NCBI GenBank assembly: GCA_958447915.1
Contig: CAUDCB010000076.1
Location: forward strand, 1-8,782
DNA length: 8,782 bases
Direction of reading: 5' to 3'
DNA from: an uncultured Collinsella sp.
Lineage (GTDB): Bacteria > Actinomycetota > Coriobacteriia > Coriobacteriales > Coriobacteriaceae
Position 1 is the stretch's first letter. Every line of letters starts with the position of its first letter. Below the pieces are notes generated by a model. The model ran no database searches. It worked only from the letters and a program-made list of their open reading frames with translations, and was not told the origin of the DNA. Of this stretch, positions 1 through 6,762 are shown in pieces. The position numbers and the translations under genes were made by a program.

Positions 1-398
1 GTCATGGTGCGATAGGCGCATATTGCCAAAAGCGTGAGGATAATCGCGCCGATGAGCAGGGGTAGGCTGCCCATGTTGTTGGCGATCGCGATGAGCGGGA
101 CGGAGAGCATTGCCACCGCAGAGCCGCCCAAGATAAAGGGCGTTCGGCGCCCGAGTTTGCTTGTGCAACGGTCCGAGAGAATGCCAAAGAGCGGAAGCAG
201 GAACAGGCCAAAGACATTATCGATAGCCATGATCGCGCCGGTGAGCGAGTTGGATAGGCCAAAGGTCCCCGTGAGCATCTTAGGAACGATGCCGTCGTAG
301 ACCTGCCAAAAGCTGATCATGCCCATAAAGGGTAGGGAGGCGAGGGCGACGGCCTTGGTGTCGAGCCGGGCCGCCCGCTTAAGATTTGGTTGGGTCAT
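1..398 (-). CDS. MFS transporter, N-terminal part (runs off left edge)
   Basis: This is the N-terminal 132 residues of an inner-membrane major facilitator superfamily carrier; the rest lies beyond the left edge. The start ATG at 398 is preceded by AGGAG seven bases upstream. The protein opens with a short polar leader (MTQPNLKRAARLDTK) and then shows about four hydrophobic segments, near residues 17-36, 48-70, 87-107 and 110-130. Between segments two and three, at residues 72-85, lies GILSDRCTSKLGRR, which matches the MFS loop 2-3 motif A (G-x-L-x-D-R...GRR). The overall look resembles the sugar/cation-symporter-like branch (GPH or SLC45-like), but that subfamily call is weak. It is the last gene in the visible leftward cluster, 53 bp after the M20 peptidase. 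Inference: it carries the substrate or product of the enzymes upstream. A weak terminator-like hairpin in the gap may reduce its expression relative to the peptidase. Confidence 0.85.
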   Translation of the reverse strand, partial: MTQPNLKRAARLDTKAVALASLPFMGMISFWQVYDGIVPKMLTGTFGLSNSLTGAIMAIDNVFGLFLLPLFGILSDRCTSKLGRRTPFILGGSAVAMLSVPLIAIANNMGSLPLLIGAIILTLLAICAYRTM

Positions 399-417
399 GC
401 TGGTTCTCCTGGTCGGT

Positions 418-448
418 AAAAGCGGGGAGGGGCGCTATCGGCCCTCCC
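418..448 (-). terminator. Weak intrinsic terminator or attenuator between peptidase and MFS genes
   Basis: Read on the minus strand, the gap after the peptidase stop holds GGGAGGG, a 10-base loop, then CCCTCCC, then CGC and TTTT. The 7-bp GC stem is perfect, but the U tract is only four bases and starts three bases after the stem. This suggests partial termination rather than a full stop. The MFS ribosome binding site follows directly. Confidence 0.4.
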
Positions 449-451
449 GTC

Positions 452-1873
452 CTACAGTTGTTCAAGGTTGGCGAGAAACGCCACATAGAATTCAATGCCG
501 CGCTTGTAGACGTCGACGCCGATGCGTTCGTTGGCGGCATGGATGAGCTTGCGCGCCTCGCCCGAGTAGATAAAGCCGCAGAAGCGGTAGACGCGATCGC
601 AGATCTCGTTGAACTCGCGCGAGTCGGTGCAGGAGTTCTGCACGTAGGGAGCAAAGCCGGCCTCGGGATAGACGCCCGACACGCAGCGATGGATGTAGTT
701 GAAGGCGGCATCGTCTTCGTAAGGCGAGACGGGCGCGGGCTCGGTGTAGGGGATCGCCTCGTTAATCTCGACGGTGACGTGGTCGGGGCTTACGCCCGAG
801 GCGCGACACTGCTGAGCGGCGAGCTTGCGAGCGCGCTCAACGGCATCGGCGATGGTTTCGAACGGTGCGATGCGCACGTTAAAGTTGGCGCGGGCGACTG
901 GAGGCAGCACGTTGTGTGCGTTAGAACCCTCGAGCTGCGTGAGCGCATAGGTTGTGCGCAGCATGGCCGAGGTCTCGGGGCTGGCGGCCATGATCTTGGT
1001 AACCGCGGGGCGCGTGAGCCACAGGTTGCCAAAGATCGCCTGATACGTCGCGCTGCTGCGGGCACCCAGTTCGGTCAGCGTGGCCTCGACGGCGGGCGTG
1101 AGTTGCGGCTTGCCGGGGTTGGCAGAAATGGTCTCGCATACACGGCAGAGAAGACGGCAGGCATCGTTTGCCGCGGGCGTAGAGGCATGGCCGCCGTCGG
1201 CGCGCGCCGTGACGGTAAGGTCGACGTGGCCCTTCTCGGATACGCCTACCATGGCAACGGGTTCGGTGACGCCGAGCGGGGCGTCGGTTGCCACGGCGCC
1301 GCCCTCATCGAGCACCATATAGGGATGGATGTTGTGCTCGCGAAGCCACTGCACCGCATGGGTGGCGGTGGGTGCGGCGATTTCCTCGCCATCGCTCGAG
1401 AAGAACCAGACGTCGCGCGGGGGAACGAAGCCCTGGGCAATCAAATGCTCAGCTGCCTCGAGGAAAGCAGAGACGATGCACTTGGTGTCGAGTGAGCCGC
1501 GGGCCCAGATTTCGCCGTCGATGATCTCGGCTCCAAAGGGATCATGCTTCCAGTCTTGCCCCTCGACGGGCACGACGTCCTGGTGCGCCATCATGACGAT
1601 GGGGTCCAAGGCGGAATCGGCACCAGGCCAACGCAGGAGCATGCCAAAATCGTCGACGCGTGTAAGCTCGGCGACTTTAAAGAAATGCGGATAAAGCCGC
1701 TGAAGCGTGGGAATCCACTGGTTGAAGGGCTCATCGTCGCGTTCGGCGATGTTCTCACGTGAAACGGTGGGGATGCGCAGCAATTCGCAAAAGCGCTCGA
1801 CGGCTGCCTCGTCTGCCTTGTAGGTGCCTGCATCAAGAGGCGCGCCCTGTGCGACCGATACCGATGCTCCCAT
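452..1873 (-). CDS. M20 family metallopeptidase (carboxypeptidase S / PM20D1-like dipeptidase)
   Basis: This 473-residue zinc-dependent hydrolase would cleave a peptide or N-acyl amino acid bond in the cytoplasm; no signal peptide is visible. The M20 landmarks are in order: MMAHQDVVPV at 94-103 (metal ligand H97, with D99), ARGSLDTK at 124-131 (bridging D129), DGEE at 161-164 (general base and metal glutamates), VLDEGG at 187-192 (D189), and a late HAANE with metal ligand H447. The inserted dimerisation domain starts near 213 (EKGHVDLTV) and carries the conserved GGHAST at 227-232. The length and the IPTVS-N-terminal style fit the carboxypeptidase S/PM20D1 branch. The start ATG has AAAGGAG eight bases upstream. 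It lies 110 bp after the aconitase X small subunit and 53 bp before the MFS gene. The catalytic set is complete, so it is likely active. The substrate cannot be read from sequence; release of a hydroxy amino acid or hydroxy acid from a conjugate would fit the neighbours. Confidence 0.9.
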   Translation of the reverse strand: MGASVSVAQGAPLDAGTYKADEAAVERFCELLRIPTVSRENIAERDDEPFNQWIPTLQRLYPHFFKVAELTRVDDFGMLLRWPGADSALDPIVMMAHQDVVPVEGQDWKHDPFGAEIIDGEIWARGSLDTKCIVSAFLEAAEHLIAQGFVPPRDVWFFSSDGEEIAAPTATHAVQWLREHNIHPYMVLDEGGAVATDAPLGVTEPVAMVGVSEKGHVDLTVTARADGGHASTPAANDACRLLCRVCETISANPGKPQLTPAVEATLTELGARSSATYQAIFGNLWLTRPAVTKIMAASPETSAMLRTTYALTQLEGSNAHNVLPPVARANFNVRIAPFETIADAVERARKLAAQQCRASGVSPDHVTVEINEAIPYTEPAPVSPYEDDAAFNYIHRCVSGVYPEAGFAPYVQNSCTDSREFNEICDRVYRFCGFIYSGEARKLIHAANERIGVDVYKRGIEFYVAFLANLEQL

Positions 1874-1983
1874 GGTGGGACTCCTTTCGTGTTGTATATC
1901 GAATACGTCAAGATTATCGTCCGCACCGCGCGCGGGAAACGGCGAAACACGTTGTTCATCTGCGGGCGGCGGGTCGGATAGCC

Positions 1984-2427
1984 TTAGCCGACGATGACCG
2001 TGCCGTCTTCGGCCACGGTGATGGCGTCGCCCGTCGACACGGCATCGAGAAACTCATCGCCTAGGTTGTCAATGGTGGGCATGGGGGTGTCGGTCCACAC
2101 ACCCGAGAGGATCGCGCCAGCGGCGGCAAGGCTGTCAATGGGTTTGGAAAACAGCAGGCATGCGGGTTGGCGGCCCATTTTGGTGGCGCAGAAGAGCACC
2201 ATGCCGCCTGTGGTGGAGCCGATGGTTTGCGGTAGGCACAGGGCACATCCTGCTAAAGGTTTGCCGTACAAGTCGGGATTGTTTTGGTCGGAACACGTGG
2301 CCTTTTTGTCACCAAACATCAGTGCCTTCTGAAACGATGCGAGTGTGTTGAGCCCTCCGCGAGAGACAAGTGCCTTGGCGTGGGCAGTTCCGGGGACAAC
2401 GACGCGGCCGTGAAAGATTTTTTCCAT
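1984..2427 (-). CDS. Aconitase X small subunit (swivel domain, DUF126-type)
   Basis: This 147-residue protein matches the aconitase X swivel domain, which pairs with the large subunit to form a hydro-lyase active site. Visible features are the N-terminal beta start GRVVVPGTAHAKALVS (7-22), a conserved loop LPQTIGSTTGGMVL (65-78), and the late swivel segment PTIDNLGDEFLDAVSTGDAI (117-136), followed by a short strand ending VAEDGTVIVG. In related aconitase X proteins this loop is usually serine-rich (a GSxSxS style) and its serine is catalytic; here it reads GSTTGG, keeping S71 but replacing the later serine. The start ATG at 2427 has AGGAAGG about nine bases upstream. The reading frame is open further upstream, but that part overlaps the large subunit. 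The gene begins 14 bp after the large-subunit stop, so the two are almost certainly co-translated. Separate subunits, rather than one fused chain, point to the two-subunit bacterial/archaeal form. Confidence 0.88.
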   Translation of the reverse strand: MEKIFHGRVVVPGTAHAKALVSRGGLNTLASFQKALMFGDKKATCSDQNNPDLYGKPLAGCALCLPQTIGSTTGGMVLFCATKMGRQPACLLFSKPIDSLAAAGAILSGVWTDTPMPTIDNLGDEFLDAVSTGDAITVAEDGTVIVG

Positions 2428-2441
2428 GAGGAGTCGCCTTC

Positions 2442-3719
2442 CTATTTGATCGGTTTTCCGGTGGTGACGTAGGCGAGCACCTCGTCGTCGGTGTAGTAGC
2501 GCGATGCCGAGTACGTACGCAACTTGTTGGAGTTGGTGATGATGGGCATGCTGCCGCACAGCGGGTTGTTGGTGTACATAAGCGGGCAGATGCTCGAGAC
2601 GACGGTGCCGGTAGTCGAGAGGCGTCTGTATGCCACGGTCTTGCGGAAGGCGTCTGCCACGGATGGGGCGGCGGTCAGCACGGTGGGTACTTGCACGCGG
2701 CAGTTGCCGGAGGCGCACAGTCCATCGCAGATGGCGTCTGCCCAGTGGGCGAGTTGTGCAGACGAGAGGTGAGGGCAGCCGATGAAGGCCAGCTTGGGGC
2801 GCGCACCCGGGTTCTTCCACATTATGGGGTAGCTTGAGCGGATGCGTTCCAGCTCGGCGTCGTCAATGCGATAGATTTGGGCGTCTGGTGCTATGAGCTG
2901 TTCGCCTTGCTCGACGGCTTCGGGCGTGATGCCGTCCACGTGGTAGAGCCCGACAGCGCCGTTCGATGCGCTGGCGGCGCCCATGTCCTTAAGGTAGTCC
3001 TGCGTGTCGGGCGTGAGTTCGCGGCCAAGCCAACGGTCGAGGCCTTTAATGTAGGGGACGTCTTCCATCACCTTCATGCCAATGGCGCTGCCAAGTACTT
3101 GCGCTTCGGGCTTGCGTTTACAGTCGACTTCGATGATCCAGGTCGCCTTGCGGCCCTCGTCGGTGAGCAGGCCGAATTCCGGGACAAAGCCGGCGATTGA
3201 GCCGAACATCTCGATGATGCCGGAGTTGCGATTGCAGCGGGCGCCCAACACAGAGTTGGCAAAGACCACGGCGCTGCTTTCTGCCCAGCTTAGGATGTCG
3301 CCACGCCGAGGTCGATTGCCAACTTCGGGCTGGTAGCAGGTGCAGGTGAAAGCATCGCTGTCCAATAGACCCATGCTGCGCAGCTGTGCCTCATAATCGC
3401 CTTGTTTGGAATACATAATCTTGAACAGCAGCTTTTGCAGCGGGTTGGCCGGGACGGCGGGGTCGAGGGGCCTCGGGTCGACCGAGAACGACTGACCGGA
3501 CAGGGCACCGTCTTCCAACAGCTCATCCATAAGGTCATAGACTGGACCGAGCATGGAGAGGCCAAAACTTGTGACAAGATGACCGTTTGCGCCGGTCACG
3601 GGAACCATACGCTCGGCACCAAAGCACTCGCCGTACATAACGAGGGTCTTGACCACTTTGGCCATGGCGGGGCCCTTGGCGCCGTTGAGCAGGGCTTGTT
3701 GTTGGGAGGTCAGGTTCAT
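2442..3719 (-). CDS. Aconitase X catalytic (large) subunit (DUF521-type)
   Basis: This 425-residue protein is the Fe-S dehydratase subunit of aconitase X. The N-terminus, MNLTSQQQALLNGAKG followed by GAERMVPV, is the standard family opening. Strong family motifs follow: CTCYQPEVGN at 126-135, then WAESSAVVFANSVLGARCNR from 145, then GCPHLSS at 314-320. Cysteines at 378 and 388 lie ahead of ITNSNKLRTYSASRY near 394. The conserved cysteines probably bind the Fe-S cluster. Known members dehydrate cis-3-hydroxy-L-proline in bacteria or phosphomevalonate in archaea; neither substrate is proven here. I chose the ATG at 3719 over the one at 3731, because the AAAGG motif abuts the 3731 ATG with no spacing while 3719 has AAAGGA about 11 bases upstream and gives the family N-terminus. 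It sits 21 bp after the flavoenzyme stop and 14 bp before the small subunit, within one operon. Confidence 0.92.
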   Translation of the reverse strand: MNLTSQQQALLNGAKGPAMAKVVKTLVMYGECFGAERMVPVTGANGHLVTSFGLSMLGPVYDLMDELLEDGALSGQSFSVDPRPLDPAVPANPLQKLLFKIMYSKQGDYEAQLRSMGLLDSDAFTCTCYQPEVGNRPRRGDILSWAESSAVVFANSVLGARCNRNSGIIEMFGSIAGFVPEFGLLTDEGRKATWIIEVDCKRKPEAQVLGSAIGMKVMEDVPYIKGLDRWLGRELTPDTQDYLKDMGAASASNGAVGLYHVDGITPEAVEQGEQLIAPDAQIYRIDDAELERIRSSYPIMWKNPGARPKLAFIGCPHLSSAQLAHWADAICDGLCASGNCRVQVPTVLTAAPSVADAFRKTVAYRRLSTTGTVVSSICPLMYTNNPLCGSMPIITNSNKLRTYSASRYYTDDEVLAYVTTGKPIK

Positions 3720-3740
3720 CTGTGAGCCCATCCTTTCGTG

Positions 3741-6062
3741 TTAGATATTGGTGCCGAGTCGGTATGCCGCGCGGACCGCTTCGAGCACACGGCCGGGTGC
3801 AAACCCATCGCCGATGTTATGCAGATCGTCTGCGGCATGCGTCTGCTGCAGCTTGTAGAACAGTGCGTCGTCGGGATGTCCGCCGCAGGCAATGATTACC
3901 AGGTCGCAGGTTAGCTCGAGCGGCTTCCAGTCGTTGCCGATTTTGGGTGCAAGCGGGTTTTCGACGTTCTCGGGCAAGATCGGTGACCACGAGATGTAGG
4001 GGTCGGGAACGTTTTTGTGGCAGTTGCGACTCAGGTGGAGACGCGCGCACCTCGCTGGGGCTCCAGACTCGCGTTTGCCGCCGACCTCCGCGTGCTCGAC
4101 GCGTGTCATATTGAGGAGCCGCACATTGCGTCCCCTGAGCGCATGGAGTAGGTGGCCACGATTTGCCGTGCAGGCGCCCTGCATCATGTGAGGCAGCATT
4201 TCAATTACGCTGACCTGTGGTATGCCGTGTTCGACGGTGAGCCACTGGGCAACCTCGCAGCCCACGGCCCCTCCGCCAATGATGGCGACGGTTTTGGCGT
4301 TGCCAAGCAGCGCGGGTTGGCGCAGTAGCTGCGTTGCCTGCACGGCATGGCCCGATGCTGCAAGCTCCGTAAGGCCGGGGATGGGCGGTATCGCATTGGA
4401 AGTGCCTGTCGCGCACACGATTGCGTCGAAGCCTGCTTTTGCAAGATCTTCGGCGCGTGCCGCCCGTCCAAGCTCGATTGTCAGGTTCCCGTTGGGTTTT
4501 TCTGCCTGCTCGCGCACCTGTCGAACAAGATATGATCGGTAGTTATCGAGGTCGAACTTAATCCGGGCGGCGCTGGCGGAGAGGAGTTTTCCTCCAAGTT
4601 CATCTTCGGCGTCGATGAGCTTTACGTCGTGGCCACGACGCGCGGCGATTAACGCGCAGACCATCCCGGCGGGTCCGGCTCCTATCACCGCTATGCGTTT
4701 GGGTTCTATGGCGGGAGCGGGTGTCTGGGGCATGAGGTATTCAAAGCTGCAGCGTGGATTGACGGCGCACTGCGGGTGGCCCCCTTCGACAAACTCGTTG
4801 AGGCATCCTTCCTGGCATCCGATGCAGGGTCGAATATCTGCCACGCGACCGGCGTACGCCTTGTTGGGCCACTCGGGATCCGCAAGCAGCGGGCGTCCGA
4901 GCATGATCATATCGGCGTCGCCATTGCGAAGGGCGCGTTCGGCAATGTCGGGGTAGCCCAACTTACCCACCGCGACAACGGGTATGGGAAGGCCGGCATT
5001 GGAGTGGATATTGTCGGCGGCAAAGCGCTCCCGAACGGCGCGCGCCACGGGAACGAAGCAGCCTGCGGGCATGCTTGCAGGCGGGTGGGGCATCCACCAG
5101 TTGTCATAGCAACCCAGGTCGACGTCGAAGATGTCTACTCCCGCCGCCACGAGCTCTTCCATATAACACAGGGTCTGTTCGACTGTGCGGCCGCCGCGCA
5201 TGCGTCCCAGATAGGTCGAATTCATGACCTGCTCGTCATAGGTTTCCTCGAGTGCAAGCGAAAGGTCGATGCGGTACATGATGGGGTAGTCGGGCCCAAC
5301 GCGGCGACGGATTTCTTTGACCATATCGAGGCCAAATTGACGCCAATCGGCATAACGTCCGAGCTTGCGATGGTTAAAGGCGGGGTTTCCGAGCTGCTCG
5401 ATAAGATAGCCTTCGTGCCCGTGCAAATAGACGCCATCGATGCCCATGGCATGGGCATCGGCCGCCGCTTGGCCGATATTGTTTACGATACGGCGCAGCT
5501 TTTGGTCCGAGAGGCGCATGCATGGAATGGCGGGGATGTAGTAGTTAGGCAAGAAACTCGCCGAGACCGGAAACTTCTTTTGCGTGATGAGACATTGCGG
5601 ATTGCCCACGCGGCCGAGTCCAGCCGTAAGCTGGACAAAAATGCGCGATCCGAAGGCATGGACACCTTGGGCAAGGTCGCGCCAGCCTGCCATAACGGTT
5701 CGGCTTCGATCGATGCGCGGGAAATAGGTGAGCTTGTCCAGTTCGGTAACCGTGGTATCGATGCCGTGGCTTACCGGCACGAGTCCTGTTGTGATGAGGC
5801 CGCAGCCGCCTTTGGCGCGGGCGAAAAAGTACTGCAGCATCATGTCACTGGGGCGGCCAGTTTCCTCGCACATGTCGATATTGCCCATCGGTGCCATGAC
5901 AATGCGGTTTTTGACGGTGAGTTTGTTAATTGTGATGGGAGAGAAGAGCTTGTCAAAAGGATAGAGCTCTTGTGTCATGCGGGACGATCCGCAACCGGAA
6001 TTTTTGGCGGGCCAGCTGTCGAATGAGTCGACGAGTTGCTGCACCAGTACGTCTTTTCCCAA
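3741..6062 (-). CDS. NADH:flavin oxidoreductase / 2-enoate reductase-like FMN-[4Fe-4S]-FAD protein
   Basis: This 773-residue cytoplasmic enzyme has the 2,4-dienoyl-CoA reductase/enoate reductase layout. An OYE-type FMN barrel spans about 30-400, opening YPFDKLFSPITI and carrying HGHEGYL at 214-220. An Fe-S motif C413-x2-C416-x3-C420-x11-C432 follows. An FAD-binding fold has GAGPAG at 461-466, an inserted NAD(P) domain has GGGAVG at 596-601, and FAD closure comes at GDGFAPGR near 751. Such enzymes pass hydride from NAD(P)H through FAD and the cluster to FMN to reduce an activated C=C bond. At 773 residues it exceeds the usual 640-680, through an N-terminal extension of about 28 residues and an extra stretch near 657-718. 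The start is taken as TTG 6062, with AAAGGA six bases upstream. ATG 6095 falls at the predicted transcription start, and ATG 5978 lacks a good ribosome site. It leads the aconitase X operon and may reduce the alkene made by that dehydratase. Confidence 0.88.
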   Translation of the reverse strand: MGKDVLVQQLVDSFDSWPAKNSGCGSSRMTQELYPFDKLFSPITINKLTVKNRIVMAPMGNIDMCEETGRPSDMMLQYFFARAKGGCGLITTGLVPVSHGIDTTVTELDKLTYFPRIDRSRTVMAGWRDLAQGVHAFGSRIFVQLTAGLGRVGNPQCLITQKKFPVSASFLPNYYIPAIPCMRLSDQKLRRIVNNIGQAAADAHAMGIDGVYLHGHEGYLIEQLGNPAFNHRKLGRYADWRQFGLDMVKEIRRRVGPDYPIMYRIDLSLALEETYDEQVMNSTYLGRMRGGRTVEQTLCYMEELVAAGVDIFDVDLGCYDNWWMPHPPASMPAGCFVPVARAVRERFAADNIHSNAGLPIPVVAVGKLGYPDIAERALRNGDADMIMLGRPLLADPEWPNKAYAGRVADIRPCIGCQEGCLNEFVEGGHPQCAVNPRCSFEYLMPQTPAPAIEPKRIAVIGAGPAGMVCALIAARRGHDVKLIDAEDELGGKLLSASAARIKFDLDNYRSYLVRQVREQAEKPNGNLTIELGRAARAEDLAKAGFDAIVCATGTSNAIPPIPGLTELAASGHAVQATQLLRQPALLGNAKTVAIIGGGAVGCEVAQWLTVEHGIPQVSVIEMLPHMMQGACTANRGHLLHALRGRNVRLLNMTRVEHAEVGGKRESGAPARCARLHLSRNCHKNVPDPYISWSPILPENVENPLAPKIGNDWKPLELTCDLVIIACGGHPDDALFYKLQQTHAADDLHNIGDGFAPGRVLEAVRAAYRLGTNI

Positions 6063-6078
6063 TGAGGTTCCTTTCAGA

Positions 6079-6128
6079 TGTTGACAAGGTAACAAAGCAG
6101 TTTACGTCTAAATGTTTAATAGTCAACA
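6079..6128. repeat. 7-bp inverted repeat TGTTGAC/GTCAACA flanking the promoter
   Basis: TGTTGAC at 6079-6085 and GTCAACA at 6122-6128 are exact inverted copies with centres 43 bp apart, about four helical turns. They bracket the predicted -10 and overlap the -35. This is the geometry of a repressor bound at two half sites, but two 7-bp copies in an AT-rich region could also arise by chance. Confidence 0.25.
6099..6126 (-). promoter_or_regulatory. Predicted sigma70-type promoter for the leftward cluster
   Basis: On the minus strand, TTGACT (6126-6121) is followed by a 16-base spacer and TAAACT (6104-6099). The -35 matches consensus at five of six positions and the -10 at four of six. Initiation would fall near 6092 and give a leader of about 30 bases ending in AAAGGA and the TTG start at 6062. 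The spacer is AT-rich compared with the surrounding genes. Confidence 0.5.
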
Positions 6129-6196
6129 ACAAAGGTATGAGTTCGGTGAAGGAAAAAAAGGACTCAATGAGTGTCAGATGGCAAACTATGTTGCGA

Positions 6197-6215
6197 CATT
6201 AGCTCCCAGCTAATG
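6197..6215. promoter_or_regulatory. Perfect palindrome CATTAGCT-CCC-AGCTAATG, candidate operator
   Basis: The sequence is a perfect 8-bp inverted repeat with a 3-bp CCC centre, lying in the divergent region between the flavoenzyme and the FxLYD gene. No T tract follows on either strand, so it is unlikely to be a terminator. It lies about 72 bp before the plus-strand start and 135 bp before the minus-strand start, a position suited to a dimeric regulator of TetR, MarR or GntR type. No regulator gene is seen in the window. Confidence 0.4.
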
Positions 6216-6286
6216 AATTTGAGTTCGCTGCCTCCTACGATGTGCTGTGTGCCGGCACGGTAGCCGGATCGTGGGAAGGATGCATA

Positions 6287-6730
6287 ATGGCAAAAGAGGG
6301 AAAGAAGCCGATCGGCAAGATTGTTCTAGGCGTCATCGTGGTGCTGGTTATCGTCGGTGCCGCGGGCTCTATGGGTGGCAATTCAACCGATTCGTCTGCG
6401 AGCGATTCGGCAAAACCTGCCGAGGCGACACAGCAGGCTGAGGAGCAAAAAGAACAGCAAGAACCGTATACCATTGCTGACGAGGTTGAAGACACCTCCA
6501 ATCAGTTTGCCTATAAGATCACGGGCACGCTGACCAATAATACGGACAAGGAAAAGAGCTACATTCAGATTGAGTATGTTCTGTATGATGCCGATGGCAA
6601 CCAGGTTGGAACGGCTCTTGCAAACACCAATCATCTGAAGGCGGGCGGCTCCTGGAAGTTCGAGGCGCTGGGTACGGTGTCTCCCGACCAGGTTGCTAGC
6701 TGGGAGCGTTCGGACGTAAGCGGTTTCTAG
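6287..6730 (+). CDS. Small membrane-anchored FxLYD-domain protein
   Basis: This 147-residue protein starts with a short basic segment (MAKEGKKPIGK), then a single hydrophobic helix at about 12-27, consistent with a membrane anchor or uncleaved signal. A low-complexity Ser/Asp/Ala/Gln/Glu linker covers about 28-60. The C-terminal half (about 73-147) resembles the FxLYD domain, a small extracellular beta-sandwich: ITGTLTNNTDKEKSY, then IQIEYVLYDADGNQVG at 94-108 containing the LYD signature, then LKAGGSWKFEAL. The domain is common in surface proteins of Firmicutes and Actinobacteria and its function is not established. No lipobox cysteine is present. The ATG at 6287 has GGGAAGGA six bases upstream; an in-frame upstream start at 6242 lacks such a site. 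It lies 32 bp before the frameshifted HTH gene and may share its transcript. Confidence 0.82.
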   Translation: MAKEGKKPIGKIVLGVIVVLVIVGAAGSMGGNSTDSSASDSAKPAEATQQAEEQKEQQEPYTIADEVEDTSNQFAYKITGTLTNNTDKEKSYIQIEYVLYDADGNQVGTALANTNHLKAGGSWKFEALGTVSPDQVASWERSDVSGF

Positions 6731-6762
6731 CATGTTGCATGCACTGGGGGAGGTGAGGTCGT

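Noticed and set aside
386..1495. Long plus-strand open frame of 369 codons opposite the M20 gene
   Set aside because: It is antisense to a gene with complete catalytic motifs, its translation shows no recognisable domain, and GC-rich codon bias readily makes such antisense frames.
1883..1918. Possible separate promoter for the M20 gene (GATAAT and TTGACG on the minus strand)
   Set aside because: Neither box has a partner at 16-18 bp: GATAAT lacks a -35 and TTGACG is followed by GAAAGG at the -10 position. The 110-bp gap still allows a separate promoter, but none is convincing.
2428..2820. Upstream in-frame extension of the aconitase X small subunit to about 278 residues
   Set aside because: The extension overlaps the large-subunit coding region, looks like off-frame Arg/His/Pro-rich sequence, and the family N-terminus begins at ATG 2427 behind a good ribosome site.
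4776..6026. Long plus-strand open frame of 416 codons opposite the flavoenzyme
   Set aside because: It is antisense to clear OYE and Fe-S motifs, is rich in His, Gly and Ala with no domain, and has no ribosome site.
6730..6742. Short inverted repeat GCATG-TTG-CATGC after the FxLYD stop
   Set aside because: A 5-bp stem without a U tract is too weak to call a terminator, and it lies just before the next gene's ribosome site.
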